DNA of 64,000 bases from Lujinxingia sediminis (GTDB lineage: Bacteria; Myxococcota_A; Bradymonadia; Bradymonadales; Bradymonadaceae). The stretch spans positions 1,116,001-1,180,000 of the forward strand of contig NZ_SADD01000001.1 of the NCBI RefSeq assembly GCF_004005565.1. The letters run 5' to 3'. Positions 9,243-17,236 of this stretch are shown here, piece by piece; position 1 is the stretch's first letter; each line of letters opens with the position of its first letter. The notes beneath the pieces are model-generated. The model did not search any database. It was not told where the DNA came from and saw only the letters and a program-made list of their open reading frames with translations. Position numbers and translations under genes: made by a program.

Positions 9243-10319
9243 TCAGGAGTCCAGGCACACCGAGGCGTTCTCGATGGTGCCCACGATCTGACGCGTTGCA
9301 CAGATGATACGAAGGTTGTTGCCGGTGGGGTCGAGGGGGCAAACGCCCTCGGAGCAGCGGGGCTGACACCACTGCTCACCGCCAATGCCGATGCACTCGC
9401 TGCCTTCGGGGCAGCCGCCAGCCTCGCAGCTGCGCGTGCAGTAGCCGATGAAGTTATCGCTGGAGTCGGAGAAGTAGTCCAGTCGACAGGTCTCCGAGGC
9501 GCATTCGCTATCCGAGGCGCAGCGCGCGCCGATGGACTTCAGGGAGTCGGGGACGCAGGCGCTGGCCCAGGCGATTGCGCCATCGACCTCGGTGCGCACC
9601 GACACGCAGCGCATATCTGCGCGAGCGCAGCTGACCTGACAGCGCTCCAGGCAATGGGGGTTTTGTTGATGGTCGATACCGTCGACGTTCCAGCAGGTCT
9701 CGTTATCACCACAGGTATCGCTCTGGCAGGTGCTGGTGCAGTAGGAGGTGCCGCCTACGGTGAGACAGCTCCCGCCGGCGCATTCTGAATCGGCGGAGCA
9801 CGCCGCGCCGTTGGCCAGACCACTGCGACATTCGCCGCCGGCGCAGACCTGGCCTCCGGTGCACGTGTCGGTGCGGTAGGCCAGGCCGGTGGCGCGACAG
9901 GTGAGTTGGGTTTGAGCGTCGACGCAGCGCGATTCGCCCGGGGTGCAGATCGGGTCAGGTTCACAGACACCCGCGCTGCAGGAGGAGCCTTCCTCACATG
10001 GTGCGGGGTCGTAGGCGGTACCCGATTCGTTGCATACCTCGCGCTCGCCACCGACGCCACATCGCGCGGTGCCAGCACAACAAACAGGGCAGGGGTCGGG
10101 CGCGGTGTCGACATCATCAGTGTCGTTGCTCGCGTCTGGAGAGGTGTCGTCGGCAGCATCACTCTCTGAGACGTCTGCTCCGGTGTCCGCCTCAACGATC
10201 GGAGCGTCGACGTTGGAGCATGCGGCAAGCAAAGAGACCACAATCAGGTAGAGCAGCGTCAGAAGTGCCCGGCGCGCAGCGCCACAGGCAGGTCGGTTGC
10301 GCGCGCGATCGAGATGCAT
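9243..10319 (-). CDS. Cys-rich, Asp-rich predicted lipoprotein
   Basis: A secreted lipoprotein of 358 residues. The start is ATG 10319, preceded by GGAG; it gives a basic N-region, a hydrophobic stretch and the lipobox LLAAC. A low-complexity Asp/Ser/Thr linker follows, then roughly 30 cysteines in repeated C-x(6-8)-C units (for example ACSADSECAGGSC and ARCASDSECASETC). This architecture is common in secreted myxobacterial and bradymonad proteins. Disulfide-rich surface modules are likely; the ligand is unknown. A longer frame from 10373 would put 18 residues before the signal peptide and is rejected. Confidence 0.75.
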   Translation of the reverse strand: MHLDRARNRPACGAARRALLTLLYLIVVSLLAACSNVDAPIVEADTGADVSESDAADDTSPDASNDTDDVDTAPDPCPVCCAGTARCGVGGEREVCNESGTAYDPAPCEEGSSCSAGVCEPDPICTPGESRCVDAQTQLTCRATGLAYRTDTCTGGQVCAGGECRSGLANGAACSADSECAGGSCLTVGGTSYCTSTCQSDTCGDNETCWNVDGIDHQQNPHCLERCQVSCARADMRCVSVRTEVDGAIAWASACVPDSLKSIGARCASDSECASETCRLDYFSDSSDNFIGYCTRSCEAGGCPEGSECIGIGGEQWCQPRCSEGVCPLDPTGNNLRIICATRQIVGTIENASVCLDS

Positions 10320-10387
10320 CGAGACTCCACAGGTTGGGCCGGCCACCACCGGGCACGGGGCAAAAGTCAGCATGAGAAACCGCGCTC

Positions 10388-10416
10388 AGACTAGGTTCTT
10401 GCCGCGTTGAATGCAA
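10388..10416 (-). promoter_or_regulatory. Possible promoter for the Cys-rich lipoprotein-pyk genes
   Basis: Read on the minus strand: TTGCAT (10411-10416), 17-bp spacer, TAGTCT (10388-10393). It lies 70 bp upstream of the lipoprotein start. The match is partial. Confidence 0.3.
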
Positions 10417-10449
10417 CCGGGTTCGGGGCCGGGCGACCCGCGCGAGTCC

Positions 10450-10866
10450 TCAGCCCTGTGCGGAGTTGGAGGGCGAGTCGCCTGTGGACGAGAGCGCGTT
10501 CTCAAGTTCGGTTGCCAGGGCTTCGGTGTGGGCGCGGAGCTCACGAAGTTCCCTTCGACGAGACTCCAGCACCGACTGTCCGTAGAGCCAGCCTCCTGCT
10601 GCGCAGATCAGGGCGGCGGGCAGTCGCCCGCGCAGCCAGTCGGAGCCGCCGGACATCAGTCCAACCTGGGCGCCGATGACGGCGAGCTGATTGGCGGTGC
10701 TGGCGTTGGAGCTACTCAACTCCAGCTGGGCCCGCAGCCCTCCCAGGCGCGCACGTGCCGCGCGAAGCTCGCCGCGTCGCATATGCGCTTCGACTCGGAT
10801 CAGCTCGCGGGAAAGGCCGCCGAGTTCGGATTCCAGTTGTTGCAGTGGGCCTTGAAAATTGGGCAT
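10450..10866 (-). CDS. Hypothetical coiled-coil protein
   Basis: A 138-residue protein of unknown function. Two helical, charged segments (about residues 5-50 and 100-130, rich in Leu, Arg and Glu with heptad-like spacing) flank a short Gly/Ala-rich hydrophobic stretch (AALICAAGGWLYG) that could be one weak membrane segment. No signal peptide is seen. It sits between the Mo-oxidoreductase and the Cys-rich lipoprotein gene, with its own promoter-like sequence upstream. GC-skewed codon use matches its neighbours, so I accept it as a gene. Confidence 0.6.
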   Translation of the reverse strand: MPNFQGPLQQLESELGGLSRELIRVEAHMRRGELRAARARLGGLRAQLELSSSNASTANQLAVIGAQVGLMSGGSDWLRGRLPAALICAAGGWLYGQSVLESRRRELRELRAHTEALATELENALSSTGDSPSNSAQG

Positions 10867-10912
10867 GTCATCCTCAATCGAGTGCTAAGCAAGGGGGGCA
10901 TGATGGGCGCCA

Positions 10913-10940
10913 AATCTTGCGATGTCGGCCGCGAAGTCAA
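10913..10940 (-). promoter_or_regulatory. Possible promoter of the coiled-coil gene
   Basis: Minus strand: TTGACT (10935-10940, 5/6), 16-bp spacer, AAGATT (10913-10918). It lies about 47 bp before the start at 10866. The -10 is weak but of the AAGnnT type. Confidence 0.35.
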
Positions 10941-10954
10941 GCTCCCACCCTCGC

Positions 10955-12103
10955 TTAGTCGGAGATTTCGAAGGGCACCCGGACCGCCTGGGCCACCGCG
11001 AGCGGGTCGCCGGTATCGAGTTGTTGAGCGCGGCCCTCGGAGTCAAATGCGCGTACGGTAAGCGTGTGTGAGCCCGGGCTCAGGCCTTCGATGTTGGCGC
11101 TCCAGCGGACCCAGACGTTGGGGAGCGGCCAGCTTTCATCGTCCTGCGCAGCGTCGGCCATTAAGGCCTGGAGCGCCGGTGGAAGGCTCTGACGCACTTC
11201 CCCGGCATCATCGCCGAGAAGATCGGCCTGGCGTTCGGGGCCATCGTCGACGCTGAATCGAACCTCAGTGATCGCCGCGTCTCCGCTGACGGCCACACCT
11301 TCAATCGTAATGTCGGGACCATCAAGCGTGGCGTTGCGCCCGGCCAGGGTGATGGTGTGGTTGGCCAGGGCCATTTTGCCCGGAGCGTCGATGCTCGCCA
11401 CGCCTCTGAAACGGACGGTCTCGTAGACGCCAAAGGCCTCGTCGCTGGCGGTGAAGTCCAGTCGATCCAGCCACTTCATGTTTTTGTAGCCCCACATCTC
11501 CGGGATGATCAGGCGCACCGGTCCGCCTCGAAGTCGGCTCAGCGGCTCGCCATTGAGTTCATAGGCGAGCATGACAGGAAGTTGGCCTTCGGCATTGAGG
11601 CGACTCAGGGGAATGTTGCTGGTGAAACCATCTGCGCCGAAGGTGCGAATCTTTACGGCCTCCGCCGGGATGTCGATCGCCTCGAGCGCCGCAGTCAGCG
11701 GTACCCCTGTAAAAAGACCATTGGCGATCAGGCTGGTGAGCAAAGGGCCGAGATTAAGGCTGAAAACGCAGCGCAGGGTCTTCCAGTAGGTGAGTTCCTG
11801 ACCTTGTGCGCCTAACTCACGAAGTTGCTGGTAGTTGAGTTCGCCGAGGCGCTGATCTCCGGCGGTGATCGCCAGCCGCCAATCGTCGGCAGCGATGTTC
11901 GGGGCGTCTTCTTTGGCGATGGAGTTGCCGCTTTGCCAGAACCAGACCCCGTCGTCTTGGGGCGTGAGAAATGAGGTGTCGCCACCTGTGCCAAAGGTCT
12001 CCACATCGACGAACTCACAGCCGCTCGTAAAGCGCAACGCAAGCAGCGCAGCAGAGCCTGTGGCGAGCGTTTTCAGGAACTCACGGCGGTTGAAACGCGT
12101 CAT
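10955..12103 (-). CDS. Tat-exported molybdopterin-dependent oxidoreductase (sulfite oxidase fold)
   Basis: A 382-residue enzyme of the sulfite oxidase/YedY superfamily. Start ATG 12103 follows GGAG and gives the twin-arginine signal NRREFLKT, a hydrophobic stretch and TSGC at residues 26-29, so a Tat lipoprotein is possible. The Mo-ligating Cys is most likely Cys112 in WKTLRCVFSLN, followed by the family segment GLFTGVPLTAALE and the cofactor-pocket run GGPVRLIIPEMWGYKNMKW. A C-terminal Ig-like dimerisation domain (about residues 250-380) matches Mo-co_dimer. Substrate unknown. It starts 10 bp after the upstream beta-barrel gene, suggesting a shared envelope role. Confidence 0.8.
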   Translation of the reverse strand: MTRFNRREFLKTLATGSAALLALRFTSGCEFVDVETFGTGGDTSFLTPQDDGVWFWQSGNSIAKEDAPNIAADDWRLAITAGDQRLGELNYQQLRELGAQGQELTYWKTLRCVFSLNLGPLLTSLIANGLFTGVPLTAALEAIDIPAEAVKIRTFGADGFTSNIPLSRLNAEGQLPVMLAYELNGEPLSRLRGGPVRLIIPEMWGYKNMKWLDRLDFTASDEAFGVYETVRFRGVASIDAPGKMALANHTITLAGRNATLDGPDITIEGVAVSGDAAITEVRFSVDDGPERQADLLGDDAGEVRQSLPPALQALMADAAQDDESWPLPNVWVRWSANIEGLSPGSHTLTVRAFDSEGRAQQLDTGDPLAVAQAVRVPFEISD

Positions 12104-12113
12104 AGGGGCTCCA

Positions 12114-13010
12114 TCAGGGGGCGAATTCGTAGGCAACGCCGAGAATAAGGTCGGTGCTCTGGACGGTGTTGACCCCCCAGGGGGTGAGCATCAGGTCGAG
12201 GCTGAGCTGTACTCCGCCGGGGATGCTTGCAATCACGCTGGGGCCGACCTTCAGATAGCTCTGGGTAAGGGGGGTGAGGTTGAAGATGTCGAGCGCTTCC
12301 GGAGGCCCCAGGCCAATCACCGATTGCGCCACACCACGAACCCAGACCGCATCATGCGGGGCCCAGCCAACTTCGGCCATGATCGGGATCTCGTCGTACA
12401 TGTTCACGCGGTCGCCGCCTGCAGCCTGGCGATCGCCGCGCAGGCGGTAACCCACGCTCATCGAGGCATAGAAGGGGCGAGGCCAGAGGCTGGCACCGAG
12501 CGAGAGTCCGAACTCGTGTTCGCGGACGCCGTTTCCCAGGGTGGGAACCATCGGGTCGGGATCGGCGGTGTAGCCGGTTGGGGACTTCGTCGCCCCGTAA
12601 GCGGAGAGGACCACCGGCGCCTCGATGATACTTGCTCGCGCGCCCAGCCAGACATCCCCCAGGCCACTGACGCGAGCGCGTTGGAGGTCACTCTCCAGCG
12701 TCAGTGATTGAAACGCGGCACTGCCATAGAGGGTCACGCGCGGCAAGAGGCCGTATTCGGCGTAGCCGAAGACAGCCGTGGAGGCGAAGGTGCCGGCGAC
12801 GTCGTCGCTGAGAAGTTGGAAGGTCTCGCCGGTTTCTTTGTACTGTTGATCGGCGCGGGCGTGGCCCAGGCTCAGTTTGGCGTAGAAGCCGCGGTCGGGT
12901 TGGGTCCAGGCCCCGGCGAATGCCGTGGTAGCTGGCATGAGCAGCGTGAACGCCAGGGTCATTGCGATCGAGGGGATCACGAGCCGAGGGTGGATGTTGC
13001 GCATGCGCAT
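12114..13010 (-). CDS. Predicted outer-membrane beta-barrel protein
   Basis: A 298-residue protein with a signal peptide ending near AFAGAW. The mature part is rich in alternating hydrophobic/aromatic and Gly residues (for example VFGYAEYGLLPRVTLYGSAA, FGLSLGASLWPRPFYASMSVG) and ends in a strand closing with a C-terminal YEFAP, as outer-membrane barrels do. I cannot name the family; transporter-like or MetA-like barrels look similar. An in-frame ATG two codons downstream is an alternative start. It is followed 10 bp later by the Tat-exported Mo enzyme. Confidence 0.65.
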   Translation of the reverse strand: MRMRNIHPRLVIPSIAMTLAFTLLMPATTAFAGAWTQPDRGFYAKLSLGHARADQQYKETGETFQLLSDDVAGTFASTAVFGYAEYGLLPRVTLYGSAAFQSLTLESDLQRARVSGLGDVWLGARASIIEAPVVLSAYGATKSPTGYTADPDPMVPTLGNGVREHEFGLSLGASLWPRPFYASMSVGYRLRGDRQAAGGDRVNMYDEIPIMAEVGWAPHDAVWVRGVAQSVIGLGPPEALDIFNLTPLTQSYLKVGPSVIASIPGGVQLSLDLMLTPWGVNTVQSTDLILGVAYEFAP

Positions 13011-13108
13011 ACTCGGAAGTGGGTCATCAAAGACAGCCCTGAAACACTGAGGGCAATCAGCTTAACCGCTGTGATCTGGCGATACCAGTGGCGATGGGCC
13101 TCGAGCGC

Positions 13109-14347
13109 TCAGCGTTGCCCGCGCAGCTGTTGCAAGACCACACTGATAGCCACAATGACGTTCCCTGGTGCCAGTACGACAAGAAGGTAAGGCAGGACCC
13201 CGCCGATGGCCATGAGCATTGCGACGAAGACGATAAAGTCTTTGCGAAACGCGTAATGCAGAAGCGCGAGCGCACGCTTCAGGGGGGACGGTGAGGCTTC
13301 TTCGGCCTTAAAGCTCCACTCGAAGGCCAGAAGATCGCCGCGGCCACGAGCGATGAGCCAGCGGTAATACACGATCATACTGGCGAGTTTGCCCGCGCCG
13401 GCGGCCAGGCCTAGATAAAGCCAGATGTCGGGGCCAGGTGTGGCCAGTCCGAAGTCGAGCGTACGCCAGGCCCCCACTCCCAGGCCGATATAAAGCAGCA
13501 GGTCGGAGAGGTCATCGCTGACCGTGTCGAGCCATTCGCCCAATACGCTGAATTCGTATCGGACCCTGGCGAGCTCGCCGTCGACTCCGTCGATGACCGA
13601 ATTGAGCTGGTAGAGGATGCCAGCAACGAGAAACGCGGCATAACCTCCGACACCGGCGGCCAGCGCAGCGGCGATCCCCAGTGAAAAGGTCACCACCGAG
13701 ATGTGGTTGGGGCCGATCGGTGTGGCGACGAGCGCGCGGCTCATGCTCAGGCTGAGATGGCGGTTGAGGTAGCGCGAGACGACGCCGTCTTGAGGTTTGC
13801 GGCAATCGTTGAAGAGGGCGTCTTCAGCGCGCGCGATATCCGCGGGGCTGCTCAGGCGAAGCGACCAGCCCTCGGTGGTTCGAGCGTCGGAAGACGAGGG
13901 CGTCGCTCCGCGGAGCGCTGACCAGTCACTCTTCCAGTCTCGAACCGATGACGATGCGATGCCGTAGAGCTGGTGTTCTGCAAGGCCGAGTTGCTCGCCG
14001 CTTCGGCCAGCCTTACAACGCTCGACCGCGCGCTGCACCACGGCGCGTTGAAAGACGCGGTCAGCTGGCAGGGCTAAAACGCAGCCTGGCTTGAGATCGC
14101 GGAGCAGTTCCGAAACCTGCTCGGAGTCGACGATGTGGACTTCTCCGCGCCGCCGGGTGGCAGAGGACAGGGCGTCGCTCAGAAAGGAAGCCGACCAGCG
14201 GGCGTCGCTTACGATGACGACCGTAGAGACGCCGCTGACCAGGCACATTCGGGCGATGCGGTCGATCAGGGAAAGCCCGGCAATCTCCAGGTCAGGGGGG
14301 AGGTCGTCGGGCAGGATTCCCGGGTCGGTAATAGCAATGGTGGTCAT
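13109..14347 (-). CDS. CDP-alcohol phosphatidyltransferase with N-terminal nucleotidyltransferase-like domain
   Basis: A 412-residue membrane enzyme. The C-terminal half has the complete CDP-alcohol phosphotransferase signature DGxxARx8Gx3Dx3D in DGELARVRYEFSVLGEWLD and TVSDD (about residues 253-275), plus about five to six hydrophobic segments. The N-terminal 190 residues (ITDPG, GLSLIDRIARMCLVSGVSTVVIV) resemble the sugar-nucleotidyltransferase half of bifunctional inositol-phosphate cytidylyltransferase/DIPP synthases, but the LAAGxGxR nucleotide loop is missing. The start is ATG 14347, 10 bp after the PilZ stop; 50 upstream codons overlap PilZ and are rejected. The likely product is a phospholipid or compatible-solute phosphodiester. 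Confidence 0.8.
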   Translation of the reverse strand: MTTIAITDPGILPDDLPPDLEIAGLSLIDRIARMCLVSGVSTVVIVSDARWSASFLSDALSSATRRRGEVHIVDSEQVSELLRDLKPGCVLALPADRVFQRAVVQRAVERCKAGRSGEQLGLAEHQLYGIASSSVRDWKSDWSALRGATPSSSDARTTEGWSLRLSSPADIARAEDALFNDCRKPQDGVVSRYLNRHLSLSMSRALVATPIGPNHISVVTFSLGIAAALAAGVGGYAAFLVAGILYQLNSVIDGVDGELARVRYEFSVLGEWLDTVSDDLSDLLLYIGLGVGAWRTLDFGLATPGPDIWLYLGLAAGAGKLASMIVYYRWLIARGRGDLLAFEWSFKAEEASPSPLKRALALLHYAFRKDFIVFVAMLMAIGGVLPYLLVVLAPGNVIVAISVVLQQLRGQR

Positions 14348-14357
14348 AACAGGCAGC

Positions 14358-14768
14358 TCAGCGCGCCGTCTCGGCATAAAGTCGCTGGGTGAGCTCACGC
14401 TCCTCGGAGCTCTCACAGACGAACTCCAGCCCGTAGGCGCGACGTCCAGCGACCTCTGTGCGGCGGCGGATAAGGGCGCGCAGCGCGAACTTCTCAACCT
14501 CCGGGCCGCCGATGACGGTCACCGTCAGATCGACTTCGGTGCCGTCGGCGATGGTCGATTCGGTTTTGACCAGGCATCCGTTGAGGCTGACGTTGACAAC
14601 CTGACCGAAGATCTCGCGGGGGCCACCGCTCCAGGTCATCGTGGCGATGGCGCGGGTGGCGTGGCGGCGGATGCGGGTGTTCGGGCCGGGTTCAAAGATC
14701 GGTGCGCCGGGGCCGGAGCGAAGCTCAGTCGTGGCAGGGGCGTCGATGTTCAGGGGGGATGCGCTCAT
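14358..14768 (-). CDS. PilZ-domain protein
   Basis: A 136-residue protein with a single PilZ domain, the c-di-GMP receptor fold. The motif elements RRHATR (RxxxR) near residue 35 and NVSLNGCLV (D/NxSxxG) near residue 60 are present, so nucleotide binding is plausible. GGAGG upstream supports the ATG. It is directly upstream of the CDP-alcohol phosphotransferase gene. The window also encodes a diguanylate cyclase (6731-7654) and another PilZ protein (25720-26127). Confidence 0.85.
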   Translation of the reverse strand: MSASPLNIDAPATTELRSGPGAPIFEPGPNTRIRRHATRAIATMTWSGGPREIFGQVVNVSLNGCLVKTESTIADGTEVDLTVTVIGGPEVEKFALRALIRRRTEVAGRRAYGLEFVCESSEERELTQRLYAETAR

Positions 14769-14886
14769 AATGACCTCCGTGTCTGAAAAGCGTGGGTCGA
14801 CCGATCCGTGGTCGTCGTCGCGCTGGGGGGCACAACCCTGTGCCGATGCGACGGGCGCAGGTTAACCCGGGAGATCGGGGGCGCAA

Positions 14887-15426
14887 CTATTTTTCTGACG
14901 TGCTTTCATCAGCCTGCAGGCGAAGGTCGCCGGCGGGCAATCGCAGCACATAGCCCTTCGGATCTTCATCCAGGTAGTCGGCGATGCCGTGGTACACTGA
15001 GCGCTTAAAACGTGCCTCGAAAAGCCCCTCTTTGATAGATGCGTAGAGCCGTCCTCCTTCGGCATAGCGCAGCGTATCGGCCGAAAGTTCCTCCTCGGTA
15101 CCATCGCTCAGCCGGATACAAGGGGGGATGGCCTTCCAGTCGGCGCGCTCCACGAAAAAGCCCGTATCCTCGACGACGATCGGGTAGGTGAAACGTCCGA
15201 TTTCGAGCACCCAGGTCCCGCCCTGGGTGCGGTTGACACTTCGGCTAAAGAGATCGACGACGCGCTGATTTTCAAAACGAAGGCCTTCGTGCAGCCAGGT
15301 GCCGTTGGCGTCGAGTCGAATCTCCTGAAGTGTACCGCCCTGACGCAGGAAGTCCTGGACCACCGCAGGGAGCGTGGGATCGATATCGTGAATCGACGCC
15401 GAGGCGTCGTCGTTGTGCTCAGCCAT
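14887..15426 (-). CDS. DUF1285-like protein
   Basis: A 179-residue cytoplasmic protein. The segments RLDANGTWLHEGLRFEN and LEIGRFTYPIVVEDTGFFVE match the two-subdomain layout of the DUF1285 family (WxHeG, then a pleckstrin-like segment). The function of the family is not established. The start is ATG 15426, which overlaps the stop of the upstream gene by 8 bp; a longer frame from 15468 lies inside that gene. It forms a cluster with two YtpQ-like genes upstream. Confidence 0.6.
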   Translation of the reverse strand: MAEHNDDASASIHDIDPTLPAVVQDFLRQGGTLQEIRLDANGTWLHEGLRFENQRVVDLFSRSVNRTQGGTWVLEIGRFTYPIVVEDTGFFVERADWKAIPPCIRLSDGTEEELSADTLRYAEGGRLYASIKEGLFEARFKRSVYHGIADYLDEDPKGYVLRLPAGDLRLQADESTSEK

Positions 15427-16222
15427 GGCGTTCCTCCACGACAACCGGACGGCTGCGTTCGAATGCAAAGATCGATCGCGTCATGGGTGCGTCGCTGGTT
15501 TCAAACACGTCATCGGTAGCAGCGCGTAGCTGATCCAGATTTCCTTCACCGGACTCGTGAATCACCAGAAGGTGGTCGGGAGTGGGAAGCGAAAATCGCA
15601 GTCCGGAGCCGACCTGCGCGTAGAAGGCATCGGCGTAGACCATTGCTCTCGCTGCGTCGTGACCGTCGCCGGCGTGCAGGCGTCGCACGTGCAGGTAGTC
15701 TTCGAACTGGCGCGATTGCAGCTCGCGGGTGCGATGAAAGAGCATGCTGCGTGCTCCGGCGAAGACCCGGTCGGCGGTCGCGCCCCAGCGCTCGAATTGA
15801 TCCGTGGTGAGCACCCGCAGTCCCGGACTGATGCGGATGACGTAGGCGCAGACCACCTCGTCGCTCACAGGCTGAACCCAGGCAGGGTGGCCATGGACGG
15901 CCTCAACCCCCATCGCGAACGTGGGCGGCTGATAGATGGGCATCAACGCGCCGGCGCTCTCCACAAAACTCCACTCGGAGGCCTTCGAGTGGCGGGGCTC
16001 AAGAAGAGCGTGTTCCACGCCGCTGACAAAGCCGCTGATGAGCGGTTTGATGCGGTCCTCGTGGCTCTCCGCGATCTGCTCAAGGAGTGCCCCCGGGTCG
16101 ACGTTCGCTTTACGTGCGGAGGGGCCGCGGCCCATCGCGACGTTAAAGGTGCCTGCGACCTCGGAGGGGTGCAGGTTGGCGAGGCGCAGGCTTTCGGCGA
16201 TGTAGGCCAGATGGTCGTTCAT
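15419..16222 (-). CDS. YtpQ/DUF1444-like protein
   Basis: A 267-residue protein of unknown function. The stretch LTTDQFERWGATADRVFAGA, then GDGHDAARAMV and TPDHLLVIHES, follows the order seen in DUF1444 (YtpQ) proteins. The neighbouring gene (16334-17236) shows the same scheme (ENARTALFYNS, ALVMPELDFDS, TRDHVLIV), so the two look like diverged paralogues. The stop overlaps the DUF1285-like start by 8 bp. No signal peptide or membrane segment is seen. Confidence 0.55.
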   Translation of the reverse strand: MNDHLAYIAESLRLANLHPSEVAGTFNVAMGRGPSARKANVDPGALLEQIAESHEDRIKPLISGFVSGVEHALLEPRHSKASEWSFVESAGALMPIYQPPTFAMGVEAVHGHPAWVQPVSDEVVCAYVIRISPGLRVLTTDQFERWGATADRVFAGARSMLFHRTRELQSRQFEDYLHVRRLHAGDGHDAARAMVYADAFYAQVGSGLRFSLPTPDHLLVIHESGEGNLDQLRAATDDVFETSDAPMTRSIFAFERSRPVVVEERHG

Positions 16223-16282
16223 AGAAGGTCAGCGTTGAGGGAAAGGGAAGCGAGCGAGTAGGGAAACGGACGGTCGGGCGAA

Positions 16283-16309
16283 ACGATAAACACCTGTACA
16301 GCGGGTCAA
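16283..16309 (-). promoter_or_regulatory. Possible promoter of the YtpQ-like/DUF1285-like genes
   Basis: Minus strand: TTGACC (16304-16309), 15-bp spacer, TATCGT (16283-16288, 4/6). The spacer is short, so this is a weak candidate in the 111-bp gap. Confidence 0.3.
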
Positions 16310-16333
16310 CGCTCCTCGGAGATCCGGCGTGCG

Positions 16334-17236
16334 TCAGCGCTCAAGCAGTAACTCCGCGGGATCTGCCAGGTGCTGGCCCGGCCAGGACCAGTCCCCGGGA
16401 TCCAACAGGACCGTGTCGCGCTCCAGCTGCCAGCGCGCATCCGTCAGGGGAAAGGGGTGGCTGTTAAAGTGTTCGTTTAGGTTTTTTGAAAGTAGTGCTT
16501 TTGCTTTTTGCCGTTCATCCTCCCCTGGAGGGTCGGGGCGAACGATCAGCACATGGTCGCGGGTGGGCGTGGCGATAAAGCCCCGGTCCTGGGCGCTGTC
16601 AAAGTCCAGTTCCGGCATGACCAGCGCACGAGACGCTCCGAAACCTTCCGTCGTAGAGAGGGTGCGTAGGCGTACGCCTTCGACATCTTTCGATGTGGTT
16701 CCGCGAACCTTATAGGAGTTGTAGAAGAGCGCGGTGCGGGCGTTCTCCCACCGTGTCGCCTCGTCGGTGTCGCTCTCGTCCAGACGGGCACGTGTCATCA
16801 CGTCGATACGCAGACCGGTCTCATGGACGATCACCTCTTCCAGGTGGCCACCGGAGTCCAGGGTTGGGCGCCAGAGCGCCACTTCCTGGCCGACGCTCTC
16901 GAACCAGCGGCGCGTCCACCGGGGGACCAGGTGCAGCAGGTGTTCGCCGTAGAAGGTCGGTGCCTCATGGTAGCGCTGAACCGAAGTGCGGCGAAATCGA
17001 GGCTCTTTTTTGGGCGCATCGCGTCGAGCATGCTCCACGTCCAGCCCCAGTCGAATGCCATAAAGGGCCCAGGCTGCCGTAGCGCGCTCAGGGGCGGATT
17101 CCGGTGCGGGCAGGGCAGCCGCGTCCACACGCACGCTGAGGCCTCGGCGCTCTACCACCCGGGTATCACCTTCGTGTCGCAGGCCGAGCCCCAGTGCGTG
17201 GGCGAGCGCTTCATTGGAAAACTCGGATTGCGTCAC
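16334..17236 (-). CDS. Second YtpQ/DUF1444-like protein
   Basis: A 300-residue cytoplasmic protein of unknown function. C-terminal features shared with the gene at 15419-16222 are RWENARTALFYNS, RALVMPELDFDSA and TPTRDHVLIV, consistent with a YtpQ-like fold; the N-terminal 100 residues differ. The start is GTG 17236, overlapping the stop of the metallophosphoesterase by 4 bp (GTGA), so translation is likely coupled. Family assignment is inference from short motif runs. Confidence 0.5.
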   Translation of the reverse strand: MTQSEFSNEALAHALGLGLRHEGDTRVVERRGLSVRVDAAALPAPESAPERATAAWALYGIRLGLDVEHARRDAPKKEPRFRRTSVQRYHEAPTFYGEHLLHLVPRWTRRWFESVGQEVALWRPTLDSGGHLEEVIVHETGLRIDVMTRARLDESDTDEATRWENARTALFYNSYKVRGTTSKDVEGVRLRTLSTTEGFGASRALVMPELDFDSAQDRGFIATPTRDHVLIVRPDPPGEDERQKAKALLSKNLNEHFNSHPFPLTDARWQLERDTVLLDPGDWSWPGQHLADPAELLLER

